Shown here in pieces: positions 32,516-41,411 of a stretch of DNA of 64,000 nucleotides (position 1 is its first letter; each line of letters starts with the position of its first letter). Under the pieces are notes generated by a model. It did no database searches. It was not told the origin of the DNA and saw only the letters and a list, made by a program, of their open reading frames with translations. The position numbers and the translations under genes were made by a program. Source of the DNA: Seleniivibrio woodruffii (GTDB lineage Bacteria; Chrysiogenota; Deferribacteres; Deferribacterales; Geovibrionaceae); NCBI RefSeq assembly GCF_029267515.1, contig NZ_JAJUIS010000008.1, positions 1 to 64,000 of the forward strand. Reading direction: 5' to 3'.

Positions 32516-33141
32516 ACCCTCTCCCGTTTGCTTTTTGTGCATTTCCCAATAAGTTTTATAAGCTCAATCACCCGTCTTACCTCCCTCTCCAGCCTGTCGA
32601 TGTCGGAGGAGTTGTCTATTACAAAGTTTGCGTATTTCAGTTTTTCTTCAATGGACATCTGCGCGTCGATTATCTTTTTCGCCTGTTCCTGCGTGATGCT
32701 GTCGCGCTTCATAACCCTTTGCAGTTGCACTTTAGGGTCTGTATAAACCACGATTAGCCAGTCAAACCGTTTATAGCTGCCTGATTCGACCGTAAGCGCA
32801 GCCTGGGTTATGATTATCGCTTTGTCGTTTCTGCCTTTTATGCCGCCAACGGCTTTGCTCTCATATTCCAGTATCGCGGGCTGGACAATGCCTTCAAGAA
32901 CTTTTCGTTTTTCAGGGTTATTGAAAACTATTTCACGAATCTTCGCCCTGTCAAGGGTTTCATCCTCTCTGACTATTTCGCGTCCGAAAGCCTCCACAAC
33001 GCCAAGGTACGCCTTTTCGCCGGGACGCATTACGATACGGCTTATCTCGTCCGTGTCGATGCAGTGACAGCCGTGTTTTTCAAAGAACATCGCCGCCGTA
33101 CTTTTTCCGCTGGCAATGTTGCCTGTAAGACCAAGATACAT
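32497..33141 (-). CDS. coaE: Dephospho-CoA kinase
   Basis: This is the last step of coenzyme A synthesis. The 214 residues start MYLGLTGNIASGKSTAAMFF (P-loop GNIASGKS), then HCIDTDEISRIVMRPGE with the catalytic Asp, VFNNPEKRKVLEGIVQPAIL and VYTDPKVQLQRVMKRDSITQ (lid region). The C-terminal end overlaps hypA. It starts immediately after the Cys-rich small gene upstream. Confidence 0.95.
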   Translation of the reverse strand: MYLGLTGNIASGKSTAAMFFEKHGCHCIDTDEISRIVMRPGEKAYLGVVEAFGREIVREDETLDRAKIREIVFNNPEKRKVLEGIVQPAILEYESKAVGGIKGRNDKAIIITQAALTVESGSYKRFDWLIVVYTDPKVQLQRVMKRDSITQEQAKKIIDAQMSIEEKLKYANFVIDNSSDIDRLEREVRRVIELIKLIGKCTKSKRERVCTNLE

Positions 33142-33381
33142 CTATACCCCGTAAATATTTCTGTAGACTGCGACCTTTTCCTCGTCTTTCAGAGTGCTGA
33201 CAAGGACGCAGAGCTCGTCAGGCTTATAGCCTTTGCAGCCCCAGGGTCTCTTTTCGTATATTGTGCAGAGGTTTTCCGGTGACAGATACCTGCACCGCTC
33301 ACCCGCTTTTTTGTCTATCTCTTTTATGTCAAACGCCGTACAGCAGGTGCCGCACAGAAGACAGTCTATCTTATTTTCCAT
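33142..33381 (-). CDS. Small Cys-rich protein, YkgJ-type CxxCxxCC family
   Basis: This 79-residue protein belongs to the putative Fe-S or zinc cluster family YkgJ (UPF0153). The Cys pattern is DCLLCGTCCTAF near 7-17, GERCRYL, ENLCTIYEKRPWGCKGY near 37-52 and DELCVLV. The family sequence 'C..CG.CC...C..L....C.iY..RP..C' is followed closely. Its function is unknown. It overlaps the hydrolase gene upstream by 11 nt and abuts coaE. Confidence 0.85.
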   Translation of the reverse strand: MENKIDCLLCGTCCTAFDIKEIDKKAGERCRYLSPENLCTIYEKRPWGCKGYKPDELCVLVSTLKDEEKVAVYRNIYGV

Positions 33382-34135
33382 CTTTCACTATAGTATTTGT
33401 GAGCCTTCCTATGCCGTCAATCTCAACTTCCACAACGTCGCCCGGTTTAACGCTGCCGATGCCTGCCGGAGTACCTGTGGCTATGATATCGCCCGGCATA
33501 AGGGTCATTATCTCGCTCATAAACTCTATCAGAGCAGGAACGTCGTTTATCATCATGTCCGTTGTTCCGTTCTGTTTCAGTTCGCCGTTTACGAAAGTTT
33601 TTATGCGGGCTGTTTTCCAGTCGAAATCTGTCTCTATCACGGGACCGATGGGCGCGAAGGTATCAAAACCTTTGGCGCGGGCAAATTTTCCGTCCAGCTT
33701 CTGCAAGTCTCTTGCCGTATAGTCGTTGATGCAGGTATATCCGAAAATTACGCTCTCCGCGTGTTCGCGTTTAACTTTTCTGCATTTCTGCCCTATCACA
33801 ACAGCAAGTTCCCCTTCATAGTCCACATGCTGACTTGTGCGCGGGAAGACTACCTCTCCGCCGTGTCCTGTGACGGCAGTGGAGGGCTTTATGAATATCA
33901 TAGGGACTTCCGGCACTTCGTTGCCCAGTTCCTTTGCGTGCTCCGCATAGTTGCGGGCGACGCACACCAGCTTTGAAGGATACACAGGCGGCAGATACTG
34001 TGCTGTTTTCGCATCGCGCACCCTGTCCGTAACAACGTATTCGCCGAAGAACGAACCCTCTATCTCGCGGATAATCTCTCCGTCAACAATTCCTTTCTTC
34101 TCTGCCAGTCCGTCCAGAAATCTGCAAAATTTCAT
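33371..34135 (-). CDS. Fumarylacetoacetate hydrolase-family protein
   Basis: Members of this family cleave C-C bonds in acylpyruvate or diketo acids or decarboxylate oxaloacetate. The 254 residues contain KLVCVARNYAEHAKELGNEV, PMIFIKPSTAVTGHG, QHVDYEGELAVVIGQKCRKV (metal-binding Glu in EGELA), FGYTCINDYTARDLQ, FAPIGPVIETDFDW and DIIATGTPAGIGSVKPGDVV. These match the YcgM/COG0179 group. The actual substrate is uncertain. It lies between cca (8-nt gap) and the YkgJ-type gene. Confidence 0.9.
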   Translation of the reverse strand: MKFCRFLDGLAEKKGIVDGEIIREIEGSFFGEYVVTDRVRDAKTAQYLPPVYPSKLVCVARNYAEHAKELGNEVPEVPMIFIKPSTAVTGHGGEVVFPRTSQHVDYEGELAVVIGQKCRKVKREHAESVIFGYTCINDYTARDLQKLDGKFARAKGFDTFAPIGPVIETDFDWKTARIKTFVNGELKQNGTTDMMINDVPALIEFMSEIMTLMPGDIIATGTPAGIGSVKPGDVVEVEIDGIGRLTNTIVKDGK

Positions 34136-34143
34136 ATCAGCCT

Positions 34144-35280
34144 CTATAAATATTTATCTTTAATATACTTTTCTGCACACTCAAGGGTCATGAGTTCCCT
34201 TGAAGCGAGTTTGGGGCGCACGTCGGCGATTATCTCACCCATCATCCTGCCGGCAGGAACACCCATGGCCATAAGCAGTCCGCCGTTAATCTTCATTGGC
34301 GTTTCAAAGTCCACATAGCCCATCTCTATCATAACACGGTGAACATAGGTTTCAATATCCCATACTTCAACTTTGTCCCGTGCCGCCAGCAGTCCGTAAA
34401 TATGCAGTGCATCCCGCACCTCGTCGGGATACTCGTATATCAGCCTGCGCAGAGCGAAAGAGTCGCCCTCAACGCTGTTTGCCGTCAGCTTGCCTGCAAG
34501 TTCAGCAGTTCTGAGAACGTTTTTGAGAGAGCGGTGTGAAAGCCCTATCTCCTCGACAAAACGTTTGGCGTCAGACTGTTCCGCAGCCAGAGCCGCAAAA
34601 AAGAACTCGGCGCCCATTGACAGTTTTGCCGCCTCCACCGCTGCGGCTGAAAGTTTAAGCCCTTTGAAAATCTCGCCGTAAAGCCCGCTTTCATTCATGG
34701 AGCAGACAGCAATACCGGCATATTGCCCACTGAACAGCTTTGAAAATTCCTGTAATATACGCTCAGACGCGGAACGCTCAATCATTGTTTTTTCGGAGGA
34801 TACCTTATTCATTGTCTCATCCGCTATCACAAACCCAAGCTGCGCCTGAAAACGGAACGCCCTCAGCATCCTGAGCGGGTCATCGCTGAAAGTACTCTCT
34901 CCGACATGGCGTATCACCCCTGCATAGATATCCGCAGGGTCGCCGATGATGTTCCCGTCAAAATCCATGGCAAGGTTGTTAACAGTGAAATCCCGCATAA
35001 GCAGGTCTTCCTCAATGGTTTTACCTCTTGGCTTTGATATGTCCAGCTCTGCATCGGGGCAGACAAGACGTATATTGTCTTTAAATTCCACCCATGCGGA
35101 AGGCAAAAGCACACGCACAGCAGATGCAAAGTCTTTGTAATCATGGGAAAGACACACAAGATCTACGTCGGCAACGGATCTTTTCAGCAGGACATCCCGA
35201 ACGCATCCGCCAACCAGATATGCTCTGAATCCGCATTCGTCAACCAACGCCTTCAACTGTGAAAAGAAAGGTACGTTCAT
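34144..35280 (-). CDS. cca: CCA tRNA nucleotidyltransferase / poly(A) polymerase family
   Basis: This class II nucleotidyltransferase adds or repairs the CCA end of tRNA. The 378 residues begin with the head domain: AYLVGGCVRDVLLKRSVADV with metal-binding DVDLVC, KPRGKTIEEDLLMRDFTVNN LAMD in motif order, DPADIYAGVIRHVGE and DDPLRMLRAFRFQAQLGF. The C-terminal helical body is poorly conserved and short. An A-adding enzyme (split CC/A system) or poly(A) polymerase cannot be excluded, because only one such gene is visible here. It is the first gene of the minus-strand run. Confidence 0.88.
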   Translation of the reverse strand: MNVPFFSQLKALVDECGFRAYLVGGCVRDVLLKRSVADVDLVCLSHDYKDFASAVRVLLPSAWVEFKDNIRLVCPDAELDISKPRGKTIEEDLLMRDFTVNNLAMDFDGNIIGDPADIYAGVIRHVGESTFSDDPLRMLRAFRFQAQLGFVIADETMNKVSSEKTMIERSASERILQEFSKLFSGQYAGIAVCSMNESGLYGEIFKGLKLSAAAVEAAKLSMGAEFFFAALAAEQSDAKRFVEEIGLSHRSLKNVLRTAELAGKLTANSVEGDSFALRRLIYEYPDEVRDALHIYGLLAARDKVEVWDIETYVHRVMIEMGYVDFETPMKINGGLLMAMGVPAGRMMGEIIADVRPKLASRELMTLECAEKYIKDKYL

Positions 35281-35335
35281 GCCTTATCCCGAATAATTTA
35301 CAAATATTTAAGCCATATCATAAATCTTTTATGTG

Positions 35336-35364
35336 TTGACAACAACCATTTTCGAAGAGATATT
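35336..35364 (+). promoter_or_regulatory. Sigma-70 promoter of the phosphoesterase operon
   Basis: TTGACA (35336-35341), 17-nt spacer, GATATT (35359-35364), only 6 nt before the ATG at 35371. Such a short leader implies a leaderless or near-leaderless mRNA, or that the real promoter is elsewhere. Confidence 0.5.
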
Positions 35365-35370
35365 TGTCAA

Positions 35371-35853
35371 ATGAAGATACTTATCATATCAGATACGCAC
35401 ACTGATTCAATAGCAAAACTGCCGCAGGCGGTCATTGAAGAGGCAAAGCTGTGCGACGCCGTTATCCATGCGGGAGATATTGTGAGTTTTCAGCTTATAA
35501 ACGAGCTTATGGCTGCGTGCCCTCTGGTTTACCCTGTTAAGGGAAACATGGACCCATATTACAACGACGAACGGCTGCCGGAAAAACGTCTTCTTGAATT
35601 TGAAGGGGTAAAAATTGGCGTGGCGCACGGCATGGGAAACCCGTCCGGCATAGAAAACCGTCTGCTGTATACCTTTCCTGATGCAGATATAATTGTTTTC
35701 GGGCATACACACAAACCCTTCTGGGGCGAGATAAGCGGCGTGTGGTTCCTCAACCCCGGAAGCCCTACGAACAAAAGAACAGAACCGTTTCACACCTATG
35801 CGGTTCTCACCATAGACAACGGCACTTTCAGCGCCGAGATAAAAAGGATTTAA
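35371..35853 (+). CDS. Metallophosphoesterase, YfcE/MJ0936 family
   Basis: This 160-residue phosphodiesterase shows the binuclear metal ligands of the family: ILIISDTHTDS (DxH), AVIHAGDIVS (GD), PVKGNMDPYYND (GNxD), VAHGMGNP (GH) and VFGHTHKPFWGEISG (GHTH), followed by FLNPGSPTNKR. The length and order are those of the MJ0936/YfcE group that hydrolyses artificial phosphodiesters and possibly cyclic nucleotides. The FAD dehydrogenase gene follows after 2 nt. Confidence 0.93.
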   Translation: MKILIISDTHTDSIAKLPQAVIEEAKLCDAVIHAGDIVSFQLINELMAACPLVYPVKGNMDPYYNDERLPEKRLLEFEGVKIGVAHGMGNPSGIENRLLYTFPDADIIVFGHTHKPFWGEISGVWFLNPGSPTNKRTEPFHTYAVLTIDNGTFSAEIKRI

Positions 35854-35855
35854 TT

Positions 35856-37208
35856 ATGAGAGTAGCGATAATCGGAGCGGGCAGCGCTGGCATGACCGCC
35901 GCGTACAACTTTATGAAACATCCGGATATCCATGCGGATATCTTTGAAAAAGGCAAGGATATCGAAAAACGCAGCAGAAGCGAGGTTATGGAAGGTTTCG
36001 GCGGTGCAGGAGCCTATTCCGACGGCAAACTGACGCTTACAACAGAGTACGGCGGCTGGCTGCCTGACTATATGCCCGAAGACGTTCTGGAAAATTACAT
36101 AGACGAAGCGGACAATATGTGGAAAACAATCAGCGGAGTGCTGGAAACAGACTCCGGATTTGATTACGAAACCACTAAAGACCTGCAATACCAGTGCAGC
36201 AGACACAAGCTGAAACTTATTCCCGCAAAGATACGCCACCTCGGCACGGATAACTGTCTGCTTTTCATCAAACGCATAAACGAGATGATCAAACAGTCCG
36301 ACAACATAAATCTTTACTGCGAAACGCCAGTCACCGACCTGATAGTCGAAAATGACGAAGTTAAAGGCATTGTCGTTATAGAAAACGGCGAAGAGGTGCG
36401 CAAATACTACGACAAGGTTATCCTTGGCGTGGGGCGCTCCGGCAACGGCTGGATGCAGGATATTGTCCGTAAATACGGAATCGAGAACGGAATAAATCCA
36501 GTGGACATAGGAATCCGCGTGGAAGTACCCCGTTCAGTAACCGACAGATTTACCGATAATCTGTATGAATTTAAAATCAAATATTACACCAGCGAGTTCG
36601 AGGACGAGGTGCGTACATTCTGCGTCAACCCCGGCGGATTCATATCCATTGAAAAGAACGCGGGCGGGTTGCTCACCGTTAACGGACACAGCTATAAGAA
36701 CAAAAAGAGCGATAACACCAACTTTGCGCTTCTGGTTTCAACCAAATTCACAGAACCTTTCGACGAGCCTGTCAAATACGGACAGTACATCGCCAACCTC
36801 GCCAACCTTCTCAGCGGTGACAACGTTATCGTGCAGAGATACGGCGACTTCATCCGCGGCAGACGATCCACAGAGAGCCGCATCCGCAAAAATTTCGTTG
36901 TTCCGACACTGAAAACAGCTCTTCCGGGAGACCTTTCGTTCGTCCTGCCCTACAGATATCTGCACAACCTGAAAGAGACCATTGAACAGCTCGACAAGGT
37001 TATGCCAGGCATGGCAGATCCCAACACGCTCATGTACGGTGTCGAGGTCAAGTTCTATTCCGTGCGCATAAAGGTAGACGCGAAAATGAAATGCAGCAGT
37101 CTGGACAACCTCTACTGCACAGGGGACGGTGCGGGAATCACCAGAGGAATCATACAGGCATCCGTTTCGGGGCTTATTGCTGCAAAAGACATTATTGAGA
37201 ATAAATAA
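35856..37208 (+). CDS. FAD-dependent dehydrogenase (COG2509 type)
   Basis: I start it at the ATG at 35856, giving 450 residues that open directly with the dinucleotide-binding fold MRVAIIGAGSAGMTAAYNFM. Further family marks are EGFGGAGAYSDGKLTLTTEY, VILGVGRSGNGWMQDIVRKY, PVDIGIRVEVPRSVTDRF and the FAD-binding end LYCTGDGAGITRGIIQASVS. Proteins of this group are uncharacterised flavoenzymes in anaerobes. The middle has CVNPGGFISIEKNAGGLLTV, with a conserved Cys near residue 249. The substrate is unknown. Confidence 0.85.
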   Translation: MRVAIIGAGSAGMTAAYNFMKHPDIHADIFEKGKDIEKRSRSEVMEGFGGAGAYSDGKLTLTTEYGGWLPDYMPEDVLENYIDEADNMWKTISGVLETDSGFDYETTKDLQYQCSRHKLKLIPAKIRHLGTDNCLLFIKRINEMIKQSDNINLYCETPVTDLIVENDEVKGIVVIENGEEVRKYYDKVILGVGRSGNGWMQDIVRKYGIENGINPVDIGIRVEVPRSVTDRFTDNLYEFKIKYYTSEFEDEVRTFCVNPGGFISIEKNAGGLLTVNGHSYKNKKSDNTNFALLVSTKFTEPFDEPVKYGQYIANLANLLSGDNVIVQRYGDFIRGRRSTESRIRKNFVVPTLKTALPGDLSFVLPYRYLHNLKETIEQLDKVMPGMADPNTLMYGVEVKFYSVRIKVDAKMKCSSLDNLYCTGDGAGITRGIIQASVSGLIAAKDIIENK

Positions 37209-37211
37209 CAC

Positions 37212-37273
37212 AGATTGCTTCGATGCCCTCGCAAAGACTTCTCTGCGAGGAGACAAGCCGATGAAGCAGTCTC
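37212..37273. repeat. Interspersed hairpin repeat (family 2), full copy
   Basis: The outer arms AGATTGCTTC (37212-37221) and GAAGCAGTCT pair over 10 bp with one G-T. The inner hairpin is CTCGCAAAGA CT TCTCTGCGAG. It lies 4 nt after the FAD dehydrogenase stop and just before the cupin gene. Confidence 0.75.
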
Positions 37274-37288
37274 TACAGGAGACTATAC

Positions 37289-37636
37289 ATGATAGTTAAA
37301 GTTGAAGGACTGGAAGCAACCACAATGGAGAAACCCAGAGGCGGCAAGGGAAGCGCCCTGAGACTGGCATATGAAGCCGCAACAGGCTTTAAAGGCGAGG
37401 TAACAAATTTTGCCATGATGTCCCTTGAGCCTCACAGCTCAATCGGTATGCACCAGCACGTAGGCGACATGGAGATATACCTGATGCTCGACGGCAAAGC
37501 AAAGACCATCGACAACGGTCAGGAATATGAGCTTGTTTCCGGCGATATGATGATAACAAAAGACGGTGAGGAACACTGCCTCGTTAACGACGGCGAAACA
37601 CCCGTCACTTTTCTTGCGGTAATCATTAAACACTGA
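37289..37636 (+). CDS. Small cupin-domain protein
   Basis: This 115-residue single-domain cupin has motif 1 MMSLEPHSSIGMHQHVGDME with IYLMLDGKAKT (two His and a Glu for metal binding, about 49-61) and motif 2 DMMITKDGEEHCLVNDGETP with His near 91. The N-terminus (MEKPRGGKGSALRLAYEAAT) is conserved in the group. Metal-binding cupins of this size range from isomerases to sensors, so no function is assigned. It is followed by a terminator. Confidence 0.85.
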   Translation: MIVKVEGLEATTMEKPRGGKGSALRLAYEAATGFKGEVTNFAMMSLEPHSSIGMHQHVGDMEIYLMLDGKAKTIDNGQEYELVSGDMMITKDGEEHCLVNDGETPVTFLAVIIKH

Positions 37637-37644
37637 TAAATCAT

Positions 37645-37668
37645 AGGCAGGCTTAGGTCTGCCTTTTT
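37645..37668 (+). terminator. Terminator after the cupin gene
   Basis: AGGCAG (37645-37650) pairs with CTGCCT (37659-37664), followed by TTTT. It lies 9 nt after the cupin stop and touches the 3' end of the oppositely transcribed glycosyltransferase gene. Confidence 0.75.
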
Positions 37669-39544
37669 AATTCTGATATTCTGCGACAGCGGCGGCTGCC
37701 TTCTCTTTCGCCTCTCCATATGCCCTGTTAAGCAGCATATTCCTTGAATCAGATTCAACCGCCGATGCGGGGACTCTATAGAGAGAAGTTGTTTTAGGAA
37801 CATAGACAAATCTGTTACCATAGGCATATCTCAGCCACAGGTTCCAGTCCTCAAGATATGTCAGGGACTCGTCGAAACCGCCCCTTTCAAGATATAAAGT
37901 GCGTCTGAAAAGCACCGACTGAATGGGAAAATAATTATGGTCGAGAAGTACTTCATAATCGAATTCCTGCAAATACCCTTTTAACGACCTGTATTCCTTT
38001 TCAGTATAAGAGCTTTTTGAATCACCTTCAAAAACCGTAGGGATCTCGAAAGTAAGAGAATATGCTGCTGCGTGGTCGTCATTGCGGTTTAACGCCGCAA
38101 TCAGCACCTCAACATGGTCGGCAAACAAAATATCGTCGTCGTCGAGGAACATGCAGTAATCTCCGGAAGCCACAGACAGCCCGTAATTTCCCGCCGCAGA
38201 TCTTCCCACCTTCTCAAGTCCGAAATATTTAACGTTCATTCTGCTGCGGACGCTCTCAATGAGCGGTGCCATGGTCTGTCCGCCGTCCTCAACGACTATC
38301 ACTTCAATATTTCCGTAGGTCTGGTTAAAGATGCTCATGAGAGCCTGCATTAGCAGAATCTCACGCCCCTTATAGGTGCGCACGACGATACTCACGGTGC
38401 TGCCAGTGTCCGGCAGAGCAATTTGGTACCAGCCGCCGTTACGTTTAAAATCGTAATCTATCCCTCTGAACGGCGCGTAAAATCCTTCCCGCACGCGTCT
38501 TGTTCTTCTGAAATAGCTGTAATTATTTATGATTTTCTTTATATTCCTGAAAAGAGCTTTTCTTGAATTTTTGTATTTTTCTTTTGAAAACAGCAGAATC
38601 AGATAAATAAGAACTATCTGCAATCTGTCCGCAAAGCGTCCGTATCTGAGTCTCACATACGCACAGCCCAGAGTGCTCAATTCATATTGAAGAGGCTTGA
38701 CATGCCCCTCCTTCTCGTATGAGAAATGTTCCACAACAGCATCCGGACAATATTTCAGAACGTAGCCTTCCGATCTGAACCTGTAGGACAGTTCCACATC
38801 CTCAGCATACATGAATATTTTCGGTTCGTACCCGCCCACCGCTTCATATGAGCTTCTTCTGAGCAGTATACACGCATGTGAAGACCAGTTAGTTTCCAGC
38901 GTCACCGGATCGTAATATTTCGGATGCTCGAAAGGTATCTGGCGAAGCTCCCATGATGCGGCTTTTCCCCCTGTGTCTGCAAGGGCGTGCTTTACAACTG
39001 TGGAAACAGCGTCCGAAGTAAACACAAGGTCGATATTCGTTATCAGACAGAAATCAGAACTGCCGGAGCTTATCGCTCTGTTGTGTCCGGCACCGAATCC
39101 CAGATTATCCTGAACGATTATTTTTACTGAACCGAACGCGTCTGCATATTTCGCCGCATACTTTTCAAGCCTCTCAACAGTATCGTCTGCGGAGCTGTGG
39201 TCAACGAAACACAGACGAATCTTTTCGAGCGGATAGCTCTGGTTCACCAGACTGTCAAAAAATTTATCAACCCATGCCGAACTGTTGTATGTAACAACGG
39301 AAACATCAATATCAACAGGGGCGAAACCTTCCGCATAAGTTATATCATTGAAAAAATCACCGGCATATAAAAAACGGTTTTCTGTGAGCTTCGCAGTAGC
39401 TTTAAGATTATCAGGTGAAGATATCATTCTGAAAGGGACTGAAGAAAGGTATTCTCCGTATCTCCGCAGCGCTCTGTAAATACCCGGGAGAAAAGACACC
39501 TTTCTGTAAATAGGGCGCAGAGTACGTTTCAGTTTGTTGGTCAT
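37667..39544 (-). CDS. Two-domain family 2 glycosyltransferase
   Basis: This 625-residue protein has two GT-A domains in one chain. The first (about 75-330) has VDISVVTYNSSAWVDKFFDS, NLGFGAGHNRAISSG, ITNIDLVF and MYAEDVELSYRFRSEGY, like rhamnosyltransferases. The second (about 380-600) has VSIVVRTYKGREILLMQALM, EVIVVEDGGQTM, AAGNYGLSVASGDYCMFLDD and YLEDWNLWLRYAYGNRF. A bifunctional enzyme adding two sugars is likely. It is the most downstream gene of the polysaccharide cluster and overlaps the acyltransferase gene by 4 nt. Confidence 0.9.
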   Translation of the reverse strand: MTNKLKRTLRPIYRKVSFLPGIYRALRRYGEYLSSVPFRMISSPDNLKATAKLTENRFLYAGDFFNDITYAEGFAPVDIDVSVVTYNSSAWVDKFFDSLVNQSYPLEKIRLCFVDHSSADDTVERLEKYAAKYADAFGSVKIIVQDNLGFGAGHNRAISSGSSDFCLITNIDLVFTSDAVSTVVKHALADTGGKAASWELRQIPFEHPKYYDPVTLETNWSSHACILLRRSSYEAVGGYEPKIFMYAEDVELSYRFRSEGYVLKYCPDAVVEHFSYEKEGHVKPLQYELSTLGCAYVRLRYGRFADRLQIVLIYLILLFSKEKYKNSRKALFRNIKKIINNYSYFRRTRRVREGFYAPFRGIDYDFKRNGGWYQIALPDTGSTVSIVVRTYKGREILLMQALMSIFNQTYGNIEVIVVEDGGQTMAPLIESVRSRMNVKYFGLEKVGRSAAGNYGLSVASGDYCMFLDDDDILFADHVEVLIAALNRNDDHAAAYSLTFEIPTVFEGDSKSSYTEKEYRSLKGYLQEFDYEVLLDHNYFPIQSVLFRRTLYLERGGFDESLTYLEDWNLWLRYAYGNRFVYVPKTTSLYRVPASAVESDSRNMLLNRAYGEAKEKAAAAVAEYQN

Positions 39545-40728
39545 AGCAGCACTATATCTACTATAAGAAACAGAAAAAGGATGCCGAACGGCGCAAACTT
39601 TTTCACCATTTTACCGGACACTACGCCGTCGCGAAGATCGAGAAACGGTTTTTCAACATAGCTGTATGTAGTTAAAGCCAGTGAATAGTATGCGGTAAAC
39701 AAAACCGGATAGAGCAGGTAGGGTCTTGGATATACAAAATCGTATATTCCAAGCGCTGAAAGCAGTTTTATAACGAAAATTATACAGATTATATGCCCAA
39801 GGTACAGTGAATACGCCAGCTTGCTCGTCCACGCAGCCGCTTTCTCAATATAACCGGAAGGTTCGCGCCTTATATTGTTGAAATATGGCAGCAGGAGTGC
39901 CAGCAGAAGACCATGCAATGTTACGCCGAATACCTGCACCCAGCGCTCTGTTATCCCTGCGGCTCCGAGATAATACCACACGAACAATCCAGCTATGAGA
40001 GCAAACCACAGGACGCTCAGCGACCTTATCCTGTTCCAGAAATCGGCGTGATAAAAATTTATATACGCCATCAGAACTCCGAACATTATAGAATCCAGAC
40101 GGGCAAGAACAACCATTCTTGATTCCCAGTTCCATGCGTTATAGTCCATATGCGGCAGGTGCAGCCTGTAACCTATAGCAACAGCCAGAAGAAACAGAGC
40201 CGACAGATAAAACGCTATCCTCTTTGATGAAAACCTGTAAGCCGCAAGAAATATCAGAGGGAACCAGAGATAGAAATGCTCCTCTATCGCAAGAGACCAT
40301 GATATCGTAAAAAAATCGTCTGGAATAGACCATGCAAAGTTCTGCATAAAAAGCCAATACTCAGGATGAAAGGTCAGGTCATGTTTCCCGTGGTAATCGA
40401 AATTAAGAAACGCCAGCAAAGCTATGACATACAGGGGTATCGTCCTCATCCATCTGCGTTTCCAGAAAGTACTGATGTCCTTCATCGTGCCGAAACGTCC
40501 TTTTTCTATCAGCCGCACAATGATGGTGCCGATAAGAAAACCGCTCAGCACAAAGAATATCTCAACACCGATAACGGCAAACCGTCCTATGGGTTTTATC
40601 CATTCATATACCTGAGAATGTTCCAGCGTATGCCCCACAAGAACGAACAATATCGCCAGCGCTCTCATTATATCAAGACCGAAAATATAATCGGACTTCT
40701 GTTTTACGGTGTTATCTGTTTCACTCAT
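39541..40728 (-). CDS. OafA-type membrane acyltransferase (acyltransferase family 3)
   Basis: This 395-residue membrane protein has about ten helices. It starts with the family motif FGLDIMRALAILFVLVGHTL (catalytic-type His), then IGVEIFFVLSGFLIGTIIVR and FWKRRWMRTIPLYVIALLAF (Arg motif). SWSLAIEEHFYLWFPLIFLA is the third conserved block. Relatives O-acetylate surface polysaccharides (OafA, NodX). It overlaps its neighbours by 4 nt on both sides, so it probably decorates the polysaccharide made by this cluster. Confidence 0.92.
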   Translation of the reverse strand: MSETDNTVKQKSDYIFGLDIMRALAILFVLVGHTLEHSQVYEWIKPIGRFAVIGVEIFFVLSGFLIGTIIVRLIEKGRFGTMKDISTFWKRRWMRTIPLYVIALLAFLNFDYHGKHDLTFHPEYWLFMQNFAWSIPDDFFTISWSLAIEEHFYLWFPLIFLAAYRFSSKRIAFYLSALFLLAVAIGYRLHLPHMDYNAWNWESRMVVLARLDSIMFGVLMAYINFYHADFWNRIRSLSVLWFALIAGLFVWYYLGAAGITERWVQVFGVTLHGLLLALLLPYFNNIRREPSGYIEKAAAWTSKLAYSLYLGHIICIIFVIKLLSALGIYDFVYPRPYLLYPVLFTAYYSLALTTYSYVEKPFLDLRDGVVSGKMVKKFAPFGILFLFLIVDIVLL

Positions 40729-41411
40729 TTAATGTAATACTTCCTGATTATCCGTTCGTTGTATCCTTCGTCAAAAGAAATGCCCAAATGCTCTGTGACA
40801 GACCTGATGCTATCCGTATCAATAAAATAAGCGTTTCCGCAGGAAATTTTATTACAGACCGCTTTCTTGCCCAGCAGTTTTTCAATCACTTCAACAAACA
40901 CACTTACAGGATGGGAACAGGAAGAGGCGATATTGATCGTTTCATTCATTCGCAACCTGTTATCTATGAAATAACCTGCAATTTTCGCAACATCCTCAGA
41001 ATCTATAAGATTTCTGGTTGCGTTTTCCCACACGTCAAAGCTCTCCGACGAGCTTATTCTGTTAAAAAGAAAATTGACGAAGGTCGGGCTTCCTGTCGCA
41101 CCCACAACCTGCGGAAGCCTGAATATGTAGAATTGTTTATGATTCTGCCTTATCAGCTCCTCCATTCTTAGTTTATGGCGGACATAATGACTTTCCTCCA
41201 TAGAGGGATCATAAACGCTGCAGGTGCTGAAATATACGAATACGGAGCCGGAATATTCCGACAGGGCATTTTCAAGCAGATCTTGCTCACGCCTGAACGC
41301 TGATTCCCTGTTCTCCCGCGAGTCGGAAACACCGCTGGCAAATATCAGCACGGAACTGTCGCTCTGATATTTCTGAAAAGCGTGAGCCATCATTCCCTTT
41401 CCGATGATCAT
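40725..41411 (-). CDS. NAD-dependent epimerase/dehydratase-like protein (short)
   Basis: This 228-residue protein is related to extended SDR sugar enzymes but shorter than usual (about 300). The N-terminal dinucleotide motif is reduced to MIIGKGMMAHAFQKYQ. VYFSTCSVYDPSMEESHYVR followed by HKLRMEELI has the Ser/Tyr-x3-Lys catalytic arrangement. IFRLPQVVGATGSPTFVNFL and NLIDSEDVAKIAGYFIDN follow the normal order. The sugar nucleotide acted on is unknown. It overlaps both neighbours by 4 nt. Confidence 0.78.
   Translation of the reverse strand: MIIGKGMMAHAFQKYQSDSSVLIFASGVSDSRENRESAFRREQDLLENALSEYSGSVFVYFSTCSVYDPSMEESHYVRHKLRMEELIRQNHKQFYIFRLPQVVGATGSPTFVNFLFNRISSSESFDVWENATRNLIDSEDVAKIAGYFIDNRLRMNETINIASSCSHPVSVFVEVIEKLLGKKAVCNKISCGNAYFIDTDSIRSVTEHLGISFDEGYNERIIRKYYIK

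Noticed and set aside
33233-33976. 247-residue open frame antisense to the fumarylacetoacetate hydrolase gene
   Set aside because: The coding strand protein has the EGELA metal motif and correct length. The antisense frame also crosses the YkgJ-type gene.
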